64,000 nucleotides of DNA, from NCBI RefSeq assembly GCF_018100785.1, contig NZ_JAGJEC010000002.1:868001-932000 (forward strand), read 5' to 3'. Shown one piece after another: positions 24,916 to 33,466 of the stretch. The notes under the pieces are model-generated. The model did not search any database. It was not told the origin of the DNA and worked only from the letters and a program-made list of their open reading frames with translations. This stretch comes from Maribacter sp. MMG018. GTDB taxonomy: Bacteria > Bacteroidota > Bacteroidia > Flavobacteriales > Flavobacteriaceae. Every line of letters begins with the position of its first letter. Within the stretch, counting starts at the first letter, position 1. The position numbers were made by a program, and so were the translations under genes.

Positions 24916-24946
24916 AGCCGTTTGAAATTTCAAACGGCTTTTTTTT
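24916..24946 (+). terminator. Intrinsic terminator of the DUF937 gene
   Basis: A perfect inverted repeat with 12-nt arms (24916-24927 and 24928-24939, AGCCGTTTGAAA type) is followed by a long T-run. It ends 13 bp before the next gene's ATG at 24960. Confidence 0.93.
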
Positions 24947-24959
24947 GTATCTTAATAAT

Positions 24960-25412
24960 ATGAAATCTTTAATTAAAGTTATTGGTTTATTAACCATGAC
25001 GGGGCTACTCGCTTATTGCTCCGCATCTAAAAATACCCTGTCCATTTCCGAAAAAGAAGCACAGGCATTTGAACTGGCAAAGGGCGATACCATAGCTATT
25101 TCCAATGAAGAAGTGGAATATGAGATCATAATTATAGAACCAGGCTTCAACACTTGGCTAAATTCCATAGCAAGACCAAAAGGCTATTACTCCCAATCGT
25201 TCATGGAAAACAGAAACCGGTTAATGGTCTTAGAATGGAACCAACGGGTAATTCAGCCACAAAGGTACGATCCAAGTCTGTATGAACAACAAATCAATTA
25301 CGATCCCAATATAGATTATGGTTACGATGTCAATTACAAACTCTACAATTACTTTATTTATTTTCAAAGAAAATACAATCAGCGCTTAGGGCCCTTTATT
25401 CCTAGAATCTAA
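24960..25412 (+). CDS. Small SpII lipoprotein (DUF6146-like)
   Basis: The 150-residue protein has a signal with lipobox LLAYC (Cys about residue 20). The mature part contains KEAQAFELAKGDTIAISNEEVEYEIIIIEPGFNTWL, an aromatic middle and a tyrosine-rich C-terminus (NYDPNIDYGYDVNYKLYNYFIYFQRKYNQRLG). This matches a conserved Bacteroidota lipoprotein of unknown function that I associate with DUF6146, from memory. The start at ATG 24960 is preferred over TTG 24945, which falls in the terminator's T-run. It is probably an envelope protein. Confidence 0.8.
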   Translation: MKSLIKVIGLLTMTGLLAYCSASKNTLSISEKEAQAFELAKGDTIAISNEEVEYEIIIIEPGFNTWLNSIARPKGYYSQSFMENRNRLMVLEWNQRVIQPQRYDPSLYEQQINYDPNIDYGYDVNYKLYNYFIYFQRKYNQRLGPFIPRI

Positions 25413-25417
25413 AAAAG

Positions 25418-25425
25418 TATCTTTG
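25418..25425 (+). promoter_or_regulatory. -7 box upstream of the 105-aa membrane protein
   Basis: TATCTTTG is an exact TAnnTTTG match 16 bp before the ATG at 25442, in the 29-bp gap after the lipoprotein gene. The leader would be very short. Confidence 0.4.
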
Positions 25426-25441
25426 GCTTTTTTATAAGAAA

Positions 25442-25759
25442 ATGGAGAAATTAAAAGAACGTTGGGGCATAACCAGTAATTTTCAGTTAATCATTATTTT
25501 TATTGTATTCGCCATAACCGGTTCTTCGTCCGTTTATGTAGCAAAACCATTCTTGAGCTTTATAGGTTTAGAGGCGCAAAATTTTTCTGACTCGTGGTGG
25601 GGGCCAATACTATATTGGGCACTTCGGATCATGCTCATTTTTCCGTTCTATCAAATTCTCTTGGTAATTTATGGTTGGTTATTCGGTCAATTCAAGTTTT
25701 TCTGGAACATAGAAAAGAAAATGCTAACGAGGCTTGGCCTCGGGTTTCTTTTTAATTAA
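25442..25759 (+). CDS. Small inner-membrane protein (DUF6787-like)
   Basis: The 105-residue protein has two membrane spans (about 17-37 and 58-82) and a W/F-rich C-terminal amphipathic part (FGQFKFFWNIEKKMLTRLG). The opening MEKLKERWGITSNFQL and the pattern TGSSSVYVAKPFL are conserved in a flavobacterial family I know as DUF6787. Relatives have been mislabelled as prolyl-tRNA synthetase; nothing here supports that. Function unknown. Confidence 0.8.
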   Translation: MEKLKERWGITSNFQLIIIFIVFAITGSSSVYVAKPFLSFIGLEAQNFSDSWWGPILYWALRIMLIFPFYQILLVIYGWLFGQFKFFWNIEKKMLTRLGLGFLFN

Positions 25760-25809
25760 GGCTTTTTTAACTTTAATAACCTTTGCAAATTGCTAGATTT
25801 GTGGTAGCT

Positions 25810-26115
25810 ATGGGTAATTGGAAAAAAATTCTGAGCTTTTTCTTTTTGGCGACTTTGATTTTCATCAAGGTATCTTCATTGCATTTTGTTACTCACCAAG
25901 GAGAAAAAGAAAACCGTATAGAAAAATGCATGATTTGTGCCTTGGCAATGGACATGCAAAAAGTGGATTTTTTTCAGGCCGATACGGTAGTCTTTGAGCC
26001 AGAAATAATTCTTGTTTGGTTTGAACAGTCCTTTGATATCAATGAACAGACTTTTGACTCTGACAAGAGTGTTTATTCTTATTTTTCCAGACCTCCGCCT
26101 TCTATGCTTTCGTAA
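25810..26115 (+). CDS. Small anchored protein with CMIC motif, first gene of the TonB-receptor cassette
   Basis: The 101-residue protein has one N-terminal hydrophobic segment (about residues 7-22), then HFVTHQGEKENRIEKCMICALAMDMQ with a CxxC pair, then an acidic, aromatic tail ending SRPPPSMLS. It resembles in outline the short hydrophobic proteins with a CxxC/H motif that precede metal TonB receptors in other bacteria (DUF2946-type), but I cannot confirm homology. TTG 25783 is a possible longer start; ATG 25810 follows an AAccTTTG -7-like box (25778-25785). The TonB receptor starts 58 bp downstream, so co-transcription is likely. A role in metal handling is inference. Confidence 0.6.
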   Translation: MGNWKKILSFFFLATLIFIKVSSLHFVTHQGEKENRIEKCMICALAMDMQKVDFFQADTVVFEPEIILVWFEQSFDINEQTFDSDKSVYSYFSRPPPSMLS

Positions 26116-26173
26116 AAGCAACCCAAGAACCTATTTTAGGGGTTTAATATTCACTTAACATCTTTTATAATTT

Positions 26174-28570
26174 ATGAGGACATGGTTTATCATGTTAGCT
26201 ATAACATTGGTTCAATTTACGGTTGAAGCCCAAAAGTGTAACGGTGTCATTAGCGGAACAGTATCAGATTATCACGATAAGACCGTTTTAGTAGGTGCTT
26301 CCATTACCATTGCCGGTAATAGGGATGTGGTTTATTATACGGACGAGAAAGGCTTTTTTAAAATACCTGATCTTTGTGATGGCACTTATGAATTGGAGAT
26401 TTACCACCCTGAATGCCAAACGGCTTTTATGACAGTTGAGCTGGAGACCTCTTTAGAACTAGATATATCCCTAGAACATCATATAGAAGAGCTTGAAGAG
26501 GTAAAGGTTGTTGGCAATAAGGCAACTAAAACCAACTCGGCTTTAGAAGAGACTTTAGATGTAAAAACCATTGAACATTTCGGAAGCGCTAGTTTGGGAG
26601 ATGCCTTAAAAGAAATCAATGGAATTTCTTCTTTAAATACGGGAGCCAATATTGTAAAACCCACCATTCACGGTCTCTCGGGAAGTAGGGTCTTAGTTCT
26701 TAACAATGGTGTACGCATGCAAGACATGGAATGGGGAGCGGAGCATGCACCAAATGTAGATGTTAATGCAGCAGGTTCTATTTCTGTTATCAAAGGGGCC
26801 TCTGCCCTTCAGTATGGAGGTGATGCCATAGGCGGTGTTATTGTAATCGAACAAAATAGATTTGAAAAGAAAGATTCGCTCTTTGGAAAAACCATTCTGA
26901 CAGGCATCTTGAACGGTCGAGGGGGCAAAGTAAATACCGATTTGGTAAAAACCTATAAAAATGGGTGGTTTGTAAAAGGACAGGCCTCATATAAGAAATT
27001 GGGAGATCTAGAAGCGCCAGATTATATACTGTCTAATACCGGAGTTAATGAAATTGGAGCTTCTCTTCATCTTGGTAAAGAGAATTTTACCACCGGATGG
27101 CGGGGTAGTTACTCCTATTTCAACACCGAAATTGGTATTCTTTCTGCATCACATATTGGAAGTGTAGATGATTTGATCAGGGCCATAAACGATGACCAGC
27201 CCACGGTTATTGAACCTTTTTCATATAATATTTCCAGCCCAAGACAAGAAGTTACCCACCATTTGGGAAAATTCAAATATTATAAAAGATTCGAAGGTCT
27301 AGGAAAACTGAATGTACAATACGATTTTCAGAGCAATAGACGGTATGAATATGATATAAGAACGGGAGACGACAAATACAAACCTTCTATTGATCTTAAA
27401 TTAACCACTCACACCCTATCTACAGACTTTAAGCTTGATTCGAATTCAGGTTATAAATTGACTTTTGGTTTAATGGGAAGGTATCAAGATAATTTCGCGA
27501 ATCCGGATACTGGTGTTAGAAGACTTATTCCTGATTATGAAAAAACAGATGCCGGGGCCTTTGCCGTAATGCAGTTCGATTTTGGGAACGGTTGGAATTT
27601 TGATACCGGAATACGTTACGATTATAGCAAGATCGATGCTAAAAAATATTATAAAACCTCAAGGTGGGAAGAGCGCGGCTATGATGAGGACTTTAACGAC
27701 ATAATTATCCGTGAAACGGGAAGTTCACAATACTTGACCAACCCTGTTTTTGATTATCACAATGTTTCCGGTACTTTGGGGCTCAAATATAGACCTGACA
27801 ACCAAAATACCATCAGTTTCAACTACGCCTTGGCGAACAGGGCACCAAATGCATCTGAATTGTTCAGTGACGGATTGCACCACTCTGCAGCGAGGATAGA
27901 ATTAGGGGATCTAAGAATTAATAGCGAAACATCACATAAAGTTTCTCTATCCATATCTAACCAAGGTGAGAAATGGGGATATACCTTGGAACCTTATGCT
28001 AATTTCATCAACGATTTTATTTACTTGGAGCCAACGGATGTCGAATATACTGTTAGAGGGGCATTCCCGGTTTGGGAATACCATCAGACCAATGCCCGAA
28101 TTTTAGGTCTAGACCTATCTCTGTATTCAAACTGGACAAGCCACTGGAAAACAGACCATAAATTTTCGTTGACAAAGGGAAAGGACACAAGTGACGATGA
28201 ACCGCTTATCAACATACCGGCAGCAAACATTAGAAACAAGGTTTCGTATAACACGCCGTGGAAAAACTTTGAGGTTGGCCTGGAAAGTAAATACGTGTTT
28301 AAACAAAACGAAACGCCCGCCGACATATACGTATACTCCCCCGAGCAAGGAGAAGATGTGCTTTTAGAGATTAATTCTGCCCCAGCGGCTTATCATATAT
28401 TGTCCTTAAACAGTAGTATGGATTTTAATTTTGATAAAAGTACATTGACTGTTAGTCTGATAGGAACCAATATTTTGGATGTTTCTTACAGGGACTACCT
28501 AAATAGATTACGATATTTTGCTGATGATCTGGGCAGAAATATCATATTACAATTTAAACTCAATTATTAA
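26174..28570 (+). CDS. TonB-dependent outer-membrane receptor, ZnuD-like
   Basis: The 798-residue receptor has a signal peptide (cleavage near VEAQ), a carboxypeptidase-regulatory-like domain (about 24-105), a plug (about 125-235, with RVLVLNNGVRMQDMEWG and ISVIKGASALQYGGDAIGGVI) and a 22-strand barrel ending ILQFKLNY. Two barrel segments, NASELFSDGLHHSAARIE and WEYHQTNARILGLDL, strongly recall the ELY-GPH-AT and YxQxxAxxxGxE pattern of the zinc receptor ZnuD. That makes a divalent metal or metal complex the likeliest substrate (inference). It lies between the CxxC mini-protein and an acidic lipoprotein, 14 bp ahead of the latter. Confidence 0.88.
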   Translation: MRTWFIMLAITLVQFTVEAQKCNGVISGTVSDYHDKTVLVGASITIAGNRDVVYYTDEKGFFKIPDLCDGTYELEIYHPECQTAFMTVELETSLELDISLEHHIEELEEVKVVGNKATKTNSALEETLDVKTIEHFGSASLGDALKEINGISSLNTGANIVKPTIHGLSGSRVLVLNNGVRMQDMEWGAEHAPNVDVNAAGSISVIKGASALQYGGDAIGGVIVIEQNRFEKKDSLFGKTILTGILNGRGGKVNTDLVKTYKNGWFVKGQASYKKLGDLEAPDYILSNTGVNEIGASLHLGKENFTTGWRGSYSYFNTEIGILSASHIGSVDDLIRAINDDQPTVIEPFSYNISSPRQEVTHHLGKFKYYKRFEGLGKLNVQYDFQSNRRYEYDIRTGDDKYKPSIDLKLTTHTLSTDFKLDSNSGYKLTFGLMGRYQDNFANPDTGVRRLIPDYEKTDAGAFAVMQFDFGNGWNFDTGIRYDYSKIDAKKYYKTSRWEERGYDEDFNDIIIRETGSSQYLTNPVFDYHNVSGTLGLKYRPDNQNTISFNYALANRAPNASELFSDGLHHSAARIELGDLRINSETSHKVSLSISNQGEKWGYTLEPYANFINDFIYLEPTDVEYTVRGAFPVWEYHQTNARILGLDLSLYSNWTSHWKTDHKFSLTKGKDTSDDEPLINIPAANIRNKVSYNTPWKNFEVGLESKYVFKQNETPADIYVYSPEQGEDVLLEINSAPAAYHILSLNSSMDFNFDKSTLTVSLIGTNILDVSYRDYLNRLRYFADDLGRNIILQFKLNY

Positions 28571-28584
28571 TTTTAATTTACATT

Positions 28585-29139
28585 ATGAAAACCATTAAAC
28601 TATTATCAATGCTGGCATTTGCTGGAATTGTTCTTGCATCATGTTCAGATGACGATAACGATCCAGAAGAAGTAAATGAAGAGGAAACCATAACTACCAT
28701 GACGGTAACTCTTACCCCCGATGATGGAGGGACAGCAATTACACTAAAATCGGAAGATTCAGACGGAGATGGCCCTATTGAACCTGAAATTACCGTTTCT
28801 GGAAATTTAGTCGCAAACGCTACCTATAGTGGAAGCGTAACTTTTTCAAATGTAACCGAAGATCCTGTAGAGGATATTACCGAAGAGGTTGAAGGAGAAA
28901 ATACCGAACATCAGTTGGTATATGTGTATACCGGTGCTATAATTGATGTATACAATTTAGATACCGATGATGACGGAAATGATTTAGGTCTTTCTTTTGA
29001 TTTGGATACAGGTGATGCAGGATACGGAACATTACAGGTAGTGTTAAGACATGAACCAACAAAACCAAACGATGGTACATTAAGTGGTGCCGGTGGTTCA
29101 ACAGATTTTACGGCAACCTTCAGTGTTACCGTAGAATAA
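28585..29139 (+). CDS. Acidic SpII lipoprotein, partner of the TonB receptor
   Basis: The 184-residue protein has lipobox VLASC (Cys 19), then a very acidic linker (SDDDNDPEEVNEEET) and a beta-rich domain with LTPDDGG, SEDSDGDGP, TYSGSVTFSN and LDTDDDGND motifs. Such D/E-rich loops could bind cations. Homologues are often given the vague label 'type 1 periplasmic binding fold', from memory. It directly follows the TonB receptor and ends the cassette, so a surface or periplasmic metal-capture role is plausible but unproven. Confidence 0.75.
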   Translation: MKTIKLLSMLAFAGIVLASCSDDDNDPEEVNEEETITTMTVTLTPDDGGTAITLKSEDSDGDGPIEPEITVSGNLVANATYSGSVTFSNVTEDPVEDITEEVEGENTEHQLVYVYTGAIIDVYNLDTDDDGNDLGLSFDLDTGDAGYGTLQVVLRHEPTKPNDGTLSGAGGSTDFTATFSVTVE

Positions 29140-29151
29140 TAATTAGACGTA

Positions 29152-29300
29152 CTTTAAGGCTCAATTTATAAGTATTACCCATCTGTATATACGGGTCTGT
29201 GAACGACTTTTTCCCTTGGCATAGAAAAGGGAGCCGAAGTAAGAGCCAACAACTTTAAAGATCCCTTCGATTAAAACACATTAGATCGAAGGGATTTTTT
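29152..29300 (+). ncRNA. Possible structured RNA in the 3' region of the TonB-receptor cassette
   Basis: The 160-bp gap after the lipoprotein can fold as a closed unit: CTTTAA (29152-29157) with TTAAAG (29255-29260), then GGCTC (29158-29162) with GAGCC (29243-29247). These enclose ACCC/GGGT (29177-29180, 29193-29196) and TCCCTT/AAGGGA (29212-29217, 29227-29232). The unpaired linker GCCGAAGTAA separates the last stem from the closing helix. An intrinsic terminator follows immediately. It could be a 3'-UTR-derived small RNA or simply a structured tail. The folding is by eye and not covariation-tested. Confidence 0.3.
29261..29300 (+). terminator. Intrinsic terminator ending the TonB-receptor cassette
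   Basis: An 11-bp perfect stem ATCCCTTCGAT / ATCGAAGGGAT (29261-29271 and 29285-29295) with a 13-nt loop runs into six T's. The T-run overlaps the stop of the convergent cytochrome gene (29299). Confidence 0.88.
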
Positions 29301-29751
29301 ATTGGTCCAACTTGTACCATTCAATATTAGACAGCGCTTTTCTTCTTCCCTTTTTAAAAGGTGGATAATTCGTAGTCAAGTAATCCACAATTATTTTTTG
29401 ATTGTCACCCAAGTCCCATAAACCTTGAGTTTCTTGCATCCAACGAATGGTACTGTTCCATTGCTCCTCTCCCATTCTATTCTGAATGATCAATTTAGAT
29501 GAATGGCACGTGGTACAATTATTAATTACTTCTTGTAAACCTTCGGCCTCTATAAGTCCTGTACGTACATGAATGCCATTCTCTACCTTATCAGGGTCCA
29601 TTTCCGTTATGTCCGTCACTTCTTCTTCAGATTCCTCGGGTCCTACTAAGTACCACACACCTGTTCCTATAAAAAGAAAGAGAAAAGCAACCACAATGGG
29701 CCACTTATATTTTGAAGATGTGTTTTTAGCGGGGTTGTTTTTACCTTCCAT
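29299..29751 (-). CDS. Membrane-anchored monoheme cytochrome c, partner of the sulfite-oxidase-like protein
   Basis: The 150-residue protein has an N-terminal membrane anchor (about residues 18-35), an acidic linker and a single c-type heme motif CTTCH (79-83), with candidate axial Met in RWMQETQG (about 105). It is the electron acceptor expected for the molybdenum enzyme encoded just upstream, as in SorAB sulfite dehydrogenases. Its ATG shares one base with the TAA stop of that gene (position 29751), implying translational coupling. An in-frame start at 29811 would lie inside the upstream gene and is rejected. Anchored at the periplasmic face. Confidence 0.85.
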   Translation of the reverse strand: MEGKNNPAKNTSSKYKWPIVVAFLFLFIGTGVWYLVGPEESEEEVTDITEMDPDKVENGIHVRTGLIEAEGLQEVINNCTTCHSSKLIIQNRMGEEQWNSTIRWMQETQGLWDLGDNQKIIVDYLTTNYPPFKKGRRKALSNIEWYKLDQ

Positions 29752-30989
29752 TATACCACTTTTACCGCAATACGGTGACATGCGTTGTTCAAATATCCTT
29801 TTGGGTTCCAACCTGGCAACACCATAGGCTGCTTATTTCCGTTTGTATCGGTAGCCCTGGCCCAGATTTCATAATAACCCTTTTTAGGAAAGTTTACCTC
29901 TCCGCTAAAATGTTGCCATGCCAACCTGTTCACCGGTTTTTGAACATTAATGGTTTTCCAGCTAGAACCAAAATCTATGGAATATTCCATTTCGGAAACC
30001 TCTAGCTCGCCTGCCCATGCATGCCCCCTGATCTTCAACGATTTTCCTTCATCTATGATCGCTCCCGATTTTGGATATGTAATCAGCGACTTTACGGGCA
30101 TAGACTCTATAATACACATATCGGCATCATCCACCTTTTCCCCCGGTGCCACTGTCTCACAAGGTACACGATACGAGCTTCCTCCCATTTTTTCTCCATC
30201 ATGTATTTTGTTTCTAATACTGATACCGTTCAACCATTTACCAGAAACGGATGCAGGCCATCCACCGGCAACTAATCTTAACGGATAACCATGTGTTAAC
30301 GGTATATCTTCGCCATTCATGGCAAATGCCAAAATAGTTTCGTCTTGCAGGGCCTTGGCTATCGGCATACCTCTTGATATGGGTTCTTTTTGTGGGTTTC
30401 GGCTAAGGTGTATATCCGCTCCGTGATAACCTATATATACGGCATCGTCCTTAATTCCTACGTCTTCTAAAACATCCTTTAACCTAACTCCCGTCCACTC
30501 TGCACAAGAAACGGCACCTATGCTCCATTGGTTACCTTTCGCCGGCGGGTCAAATTCACTACGCCCATTACCTCCACACTCTAGGGTAAGTTGATATGTA
30601 TAATGCTTAAATTTTGACTTAAGGTCCGCTAATGAATACGTTTTTTCGTTCAAGACCGACTCTCCGTCTATCTTTAATTGCCATGTAGAAACATCTATGT
30701 CTTCGGGTATGATGCCATTATTACGAATAAACATAAATTTATTGGGAGTAACATCGTCATTAAGAAGATGCGCCTTGGCTTCCATATTCCATGGTTTGTC
30801 GTTCAGCAAGACCATTTCGGGGTCTTTATGGAACATTTTAAAGGGATCTGGCTCTTGAAATGCTAGGGGGGAATACCCTTCCGGCAGAAGGTTTCTATAT
30901 ACAATATCGCTAAGTAAAACCGTTGAAACGGCCCCTACACCTGCTTTTTTTACAAAGTTTCTTCTTTTCAATCTGTAACTATTTTGCAA
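29751..30989 (-). CDS. Sulfite-oxidase-family molybdopterin oxidoreductase (SorA-like), Tat-type signal
   Basis: The 412-residue enzyme has a Tat-like N-terminus (LKRRNFVKKAG, residues 7-17), the sulfite-oxidase molybdopterin domain with Mo-ligand cysteine C138 in LECGGNGR, the GYPLRLVAGGWPA segment (about 258-270) and a C-terminal Ig-like dimerisation domain (Mo-co_dimer; WARATDTNGNKQP near the end). No ATG precedes the RR motif; the start is TTG at 30989 or TTG at 30971. With the coupled cytochrome it forms a predicted periplasmic sulfite dehydrogenase. CGGNGR replaces the C-x-GNRR of classical enzymes, so another substrate is possible. Confidence 0.85.
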   Translation of the reverse strand: MQNSYRLKRRNFVKKAGVGAVSTVLLSDIVYRNLLPEGYSPLAFQEPDPFKMFHKDPEMVLLNDKPWNMEAKAHLLNDDVTPNKFMFIRNNGIIPEDIDVSTWQLKIDGESVLNEKTYSLADLKSKFKHYTYQLTLECGGNGRSEFDPPAKGNQWSIGAVSCAEWTGVRLKDVLEDVGIKDDAVYIGYHGADIHLSRNPQKEPISRGMPIAKALQDETILAFAMNGEDIPLTHGYPLRLVAGGWPASVSGKWLNGISIRNKIHDGEKMGGSSYRVPCETVAPGEKVDDADMCIIESMPVKSLITYPKSGAIIDEGKSLKIRGHAWAGELEVSEMEYSIDFGSSWKTINVQKPVNRLAWQHFSGEVNFPKKGYYEIWARATDTNGNKQPMVLPGWNPKGYLNNACHRIAVKVV

Positions 30990-31025
30990 TAAAGTTACAT
31001 ATTTTAAGAGCGAACTAAAAAATCA

Positions 31026-31322
31026 TTAAACCTGAATTGTTTGTTTTTTAGACTTTTTAAAAACATAGGTATAAAACCACATAATCGTAAATGTGGGTAT
31101 CACATCCAAACCTGGAATAATCTCCTCTATGAAAGTGACTACACCTGCCGCCTGACCAACTTTACCCTTGTACATACGGGTCATTAGCCAACCCGACAAG
31201 GGTGCCCAGATAATATCCGAAAATTCTCCAATGAACGGAATTGCAAAAGAGAGCATTCCTATCGCATCGAACAAAAGTCCCAAAAAGAGTTGTTTATATT
31301 TTTTGTCTTTAGTAACTGACAT
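31026..31322 (-). CDS. Small inner-membrane protein, unknown
   Basis: The 98-residue protein has about three hydrophobic stretches (LFLGLLFDAIGMLSFAIPFIG, IWAPLSGWLM and VIPTFTIMWFYTYVF), with the loop FIEEIIPGLDVIPTF. I recognise it as a conserved flavobacterial membrane protein but know no function. It lies between folE (70 bp upstream) and the SorA-like gene (36 bp downstream), all on the same strand, so it may be co-transcribed. No catalytic residues stand out. Confidence 0.78.
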   Translation of the reverse strand: MSVTKDKKYKQLFLGLLFDAIGMLSFAIPFIGEFSDIIWAPLSGWLMTRMYKGKVGQAAGVVTFIEEIIPGLDVIPTFTIMWFYTYVFKKSKKQTIQV

Positions 31323-31392
31323 AGTATAAAATTAATGATCTTATTGTTGATAAAGCAACAAAGATGCCAAAAGTTACGGTCTGCATATTACA

Positions 31393-31992
31393 TTAAGACA
31401 ATTCGGACCCAATAAGTTTCAAGAATTCGTTACGGGTCTCTATTTTTTCAAATTGTCCTCTAAAACCAGAAGTGGTAGTTACCGAATTTTGTTTTTGAAC
31501 ACCCCTCATCATCATACACATATGTGAAGCTTCTATAACTACTGCCACACCTTTAGGTTTTAAAGTGTTGTTTAGACATTCTAGAATATCATGGGTAAGA
31601 CGTTCTTGAACCTGGAGTCTTCTGGCAAACACATCTACGATTCTTGGAATCTTGCTAAGCCCTACTATTTGACCGTTTGGTATATAGGCCACGTGGGCCT
31701 TCCCAAAAAAGGGCAACATATGATGCTCGCATAAAGAATACAATTCGATATTTTTAATAATAACCATGTCATCGTAATCTTCCTTAAACATGGCCCCTTT
31801 TAATATTTCCTCCGCATCTTGTTGATATCCCTGGGTTAGAAACATCATTGCCTTTGCGGCGCGTTCGGGTGTTTTTAACAAACCGTCTCTACCGACATCT
31901 TCGCCAATTTCATTTATGACCGAAGAAAACTTCTCCTTTAATTCATCCGTTATCTCTAAGTTGTATTCTTCAAAATTTCTATATGGCGACAT
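31393..31992 (-). CDS. folE: GTP cyclohydrolase I
   Basis: FolE converts GTP to 7,8-dihydroneopterin triphosphate, the entry to folate and tetrahydrobiopterin synthesis. The 199-residue length is typical. The zinc site is present: [18 protein letters not shown] (Cys and His ligands), with the second Cys in [12 protein letters not shown]. The [17 protein letters not shown] helix is also conserved. The ATG at 31992 is preceded by a perfect TAttTTTG -7 box on this strand (32027-32034). It diverges from the LolD-like gene. The nearby molybdopterin enzyme also uses a GTP-derived pterin, but via a different pathway. Confidence 0.95.
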   Translation of the reverse strand: MSPYRNFEEYNLEITDELKEKFSSVINEIGEDVGRDGLLKTPERAAKAMMFLTQGYQQDAEEILKGAMFKEDYDDMVIIKNIELYSLCEHHMLPFFGKAHVAYIPNGQIVGLSKIPRIVDVFARRLQVQERLTHDILECLNNTLKPKGVAVVIEASHMCMMMRGVQKQNSVTTTSGFRGQFEKIETRNEFLKLIGSELS

Positions 31993-32026
31993 GTAGTATG
32001 TTTAATTAATTTAATAAAATGATAAA

Positions 32027-32057
32027 CAAAAATAGGTAATTGTTTACCCTATTAGGG
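32027..32057 (-). promoter_or_regulatory. folE promoter box with flanking inverted repeats
   Basis: On the minus strand TAttTTTG (32027-32034) is an exact -7 box 35 bp before the folE start. Just upstream are GGTAA/TTACC (32035-32039, 32044-32048) and CCCTA-T-TAGGG (32047-32057), which could be a regulator site. No clear -33 is seen. Confidence 0.4.
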
Positions 32058-32214
32058 CTAATATATAGTTAAAATTGTTCTTTTTTGATTAAAGGGTATA
32101 AGTATTATTTATAACGGTAATAGTAAAAGATTATATGTGTAAATTATCAAGAGTAAATTGTTATTTTGTTATCTGACCCCCATTCTTTAATTTCACCATT
32201 TTATTTACCGTTAC

Positions 32215-32895
32215 ATGATAAAAGCCTCGAACATCCATAAATATTATGGAGAACTGGAAGTATTAAAGGGTGTGGACCTGCACATTAAGAAAGGAGAGAT
32301 TGTCTCTATAGTAGGTGCCTCCGGTGCCGGTAAAACGACACTTTTACAAATTCTCGGCACATTGGACGTTCTGTCCAATGTAACCGACGGACACCTATTG
32401 GTGAATGGTACCGAAACCACCCGCTTATCGGACAAAGAGTTGGCCAAATTCAGAAATGAACACATCGGTTTCATTTTTCAATTTCACCAATTGCTTCCAG
32501 AGTTTACCGCTATTGAAAATGTTTGCCTGCCTGCCTTTATAAAGAAAACACCCAAAAAAGAAGCCGAAAGCAGGGCCAAAGAATTATTGAATTTTTTAGG
32601 CCTATCACATAGAGAGAACCATAAGCCTTCCGAGTTATCCGGTGGTGAGCAGCAAAGGGTCGCTGTGGCAAGGGCATTGATAAACAACCCGTCCATTATT
32701 TTTGCGGACGAGCCCAGTGGAAATTTAGATTCCGAAAGCGCCGACAGGCTTCATAATCTCTTTTTTGAGTTACGCGAAAAATTTGGCCAAACCTTTGTAA
32801 TAGTAACCCATAATGAGGATTTGGCCGAAATGGCCGACAGAAAATTGACCATGGTAGATGGTAAGATAGTCGACAAGGAAATCATCACATCATAA
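32215..32895 (+). CDS. lolD: ABC transporter ATP-binding protein, LolD-like
   Basis: The 226-residue ATPase of the LolD/MacB class has Walker [11 protein letters not shown] (34-43), Q-loop [16 protein letters not shown], signature [15 protein letters not shown] and Walker [14 protein letters not shown]. It would energise an FtsX-like permease that extracts lipoproteins or moves other envelope cargo. The LolCE-type permease gene is not next to it, so the cargo cannot be read from context. Downstream genes (CPBP protease, TIGR02757) are tightly spaced. The symbol is by similarity class only. Confidence 0.85.
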   Translation: MIKASNIHKYYGELEVLKGVDLHIKKGEIVSIVGASGAGKTTLLQILGTLDVLSNVTDGHLLVNGTETTRLSDKELAKFRNEHIGFIFQFHQLLPEFTAIENVCLPAFIKKTPKKEAESRAKELLNFLGLSHRENHKPSELSGGEQQRVAVARALINNPSIIFADEPSGNLDSESADRLHNLFFELREKFGQTFVIVTHNEDLAEMADRKLTMVDGKIVDKEIITS

Positions 32896-32908
32896 AACCT
32901 TCCACTGT

Positions 32909-33466
32909 ATGCTAAAAGAGGTTATTGATTTCGCCAAAAAACCTATTTACAAAGAAGAAAAAAACACTAGTAGCGAGTATAAATTTCGAACATTGGTAAA
33001 ACTTGTGGCAATCGCCCTTGTCATCAGCATCGGCTTAAGCATTGTCATAGGCATTGTTCAGCTGGTTTTTAATATTGATGTAGGCAAACATGCCATGGAT
33101 GATTTTTTGGAGGACTACTCCCCTATCTACCTTTTGTTGGGGGCCGCTGTAGCAGCTCCGGTAATTGAAGAATTATTATTTAGGGGCCCCATGATATGGT
33201 TTAAGAACAATAAATTTTTTCCTTACGTCTTTTACATCCTCACACTGGGTTTCGGGTTTATGCACATTAGCAATTATGAAATTTCTACAGAGGTCATACT
33301 ACTATCTCCCCTGTTAGTGGCCCCACAATTATCTGTAGGAGTATTACTGGGGTTTATAAGGGTAAAGTTCGGACTAATATGGTCTATGGCATTACATGCC
33401 CTATACAACCTAGTTTTGGTCGGCCCTATTTTTTTACTTAAAATTTTAGATATTCCTTTAGAATGA
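32909..33466 (+). CDS. CPBP-family intramembrane glutamic protease-like protein
   Basis: The 185-residue integral membrane protein has the CPBP (Rce1/Abi) motifs: APVIEELLFRGPMIW (EExxxR), FMHISNYE (second-motif His) and MALHALYN (third-motif His). There are about five hydrophobic spans. Members cleave prenylated or membrane proteins in eukaryotes and have diverse roles in bacteria. The substrate is unknown. It overlaps the next gene by ATGA (33463-33466) and follows the LolD-like gene by 13 bp, so the three genes form an operon. Confidence 0.9.
   Translation: MLKEVIDFAKKPIYKEEKNTSSEYKFRTLVKLVAIALVISIGLSIVIGIVQLVFNIDVGKHAMDDFLEDYSPIYLLLGAAVAAPVIEELLFRGPMIWFKNNKFFPYVFYILTLGFGFMHISNYEISTEVILLSPLLVAPQLSVGVLLGFIRVKFGLIWSMALHALYNLVLVGPIFLLKILDIPLE

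Noticed and set aside
29152-29260. Cobalamin or other named riboswitch near the TonB receptor
   Set aside because: AAAAGGGAGCC superficially recalls the cobalamin box, but the conserved GGTG and GCCACTG elements are missing and the element follows, rather than precedes, the receptor. It is reported only as an unassigned fold.
29752-29811. Upstream start for the monoheme cytochrome
   Set aside because: It lies in the 3' end of the molybdoenzyme gene; the ATG overlapping that stop gives a normal anchor at the N-terminus.
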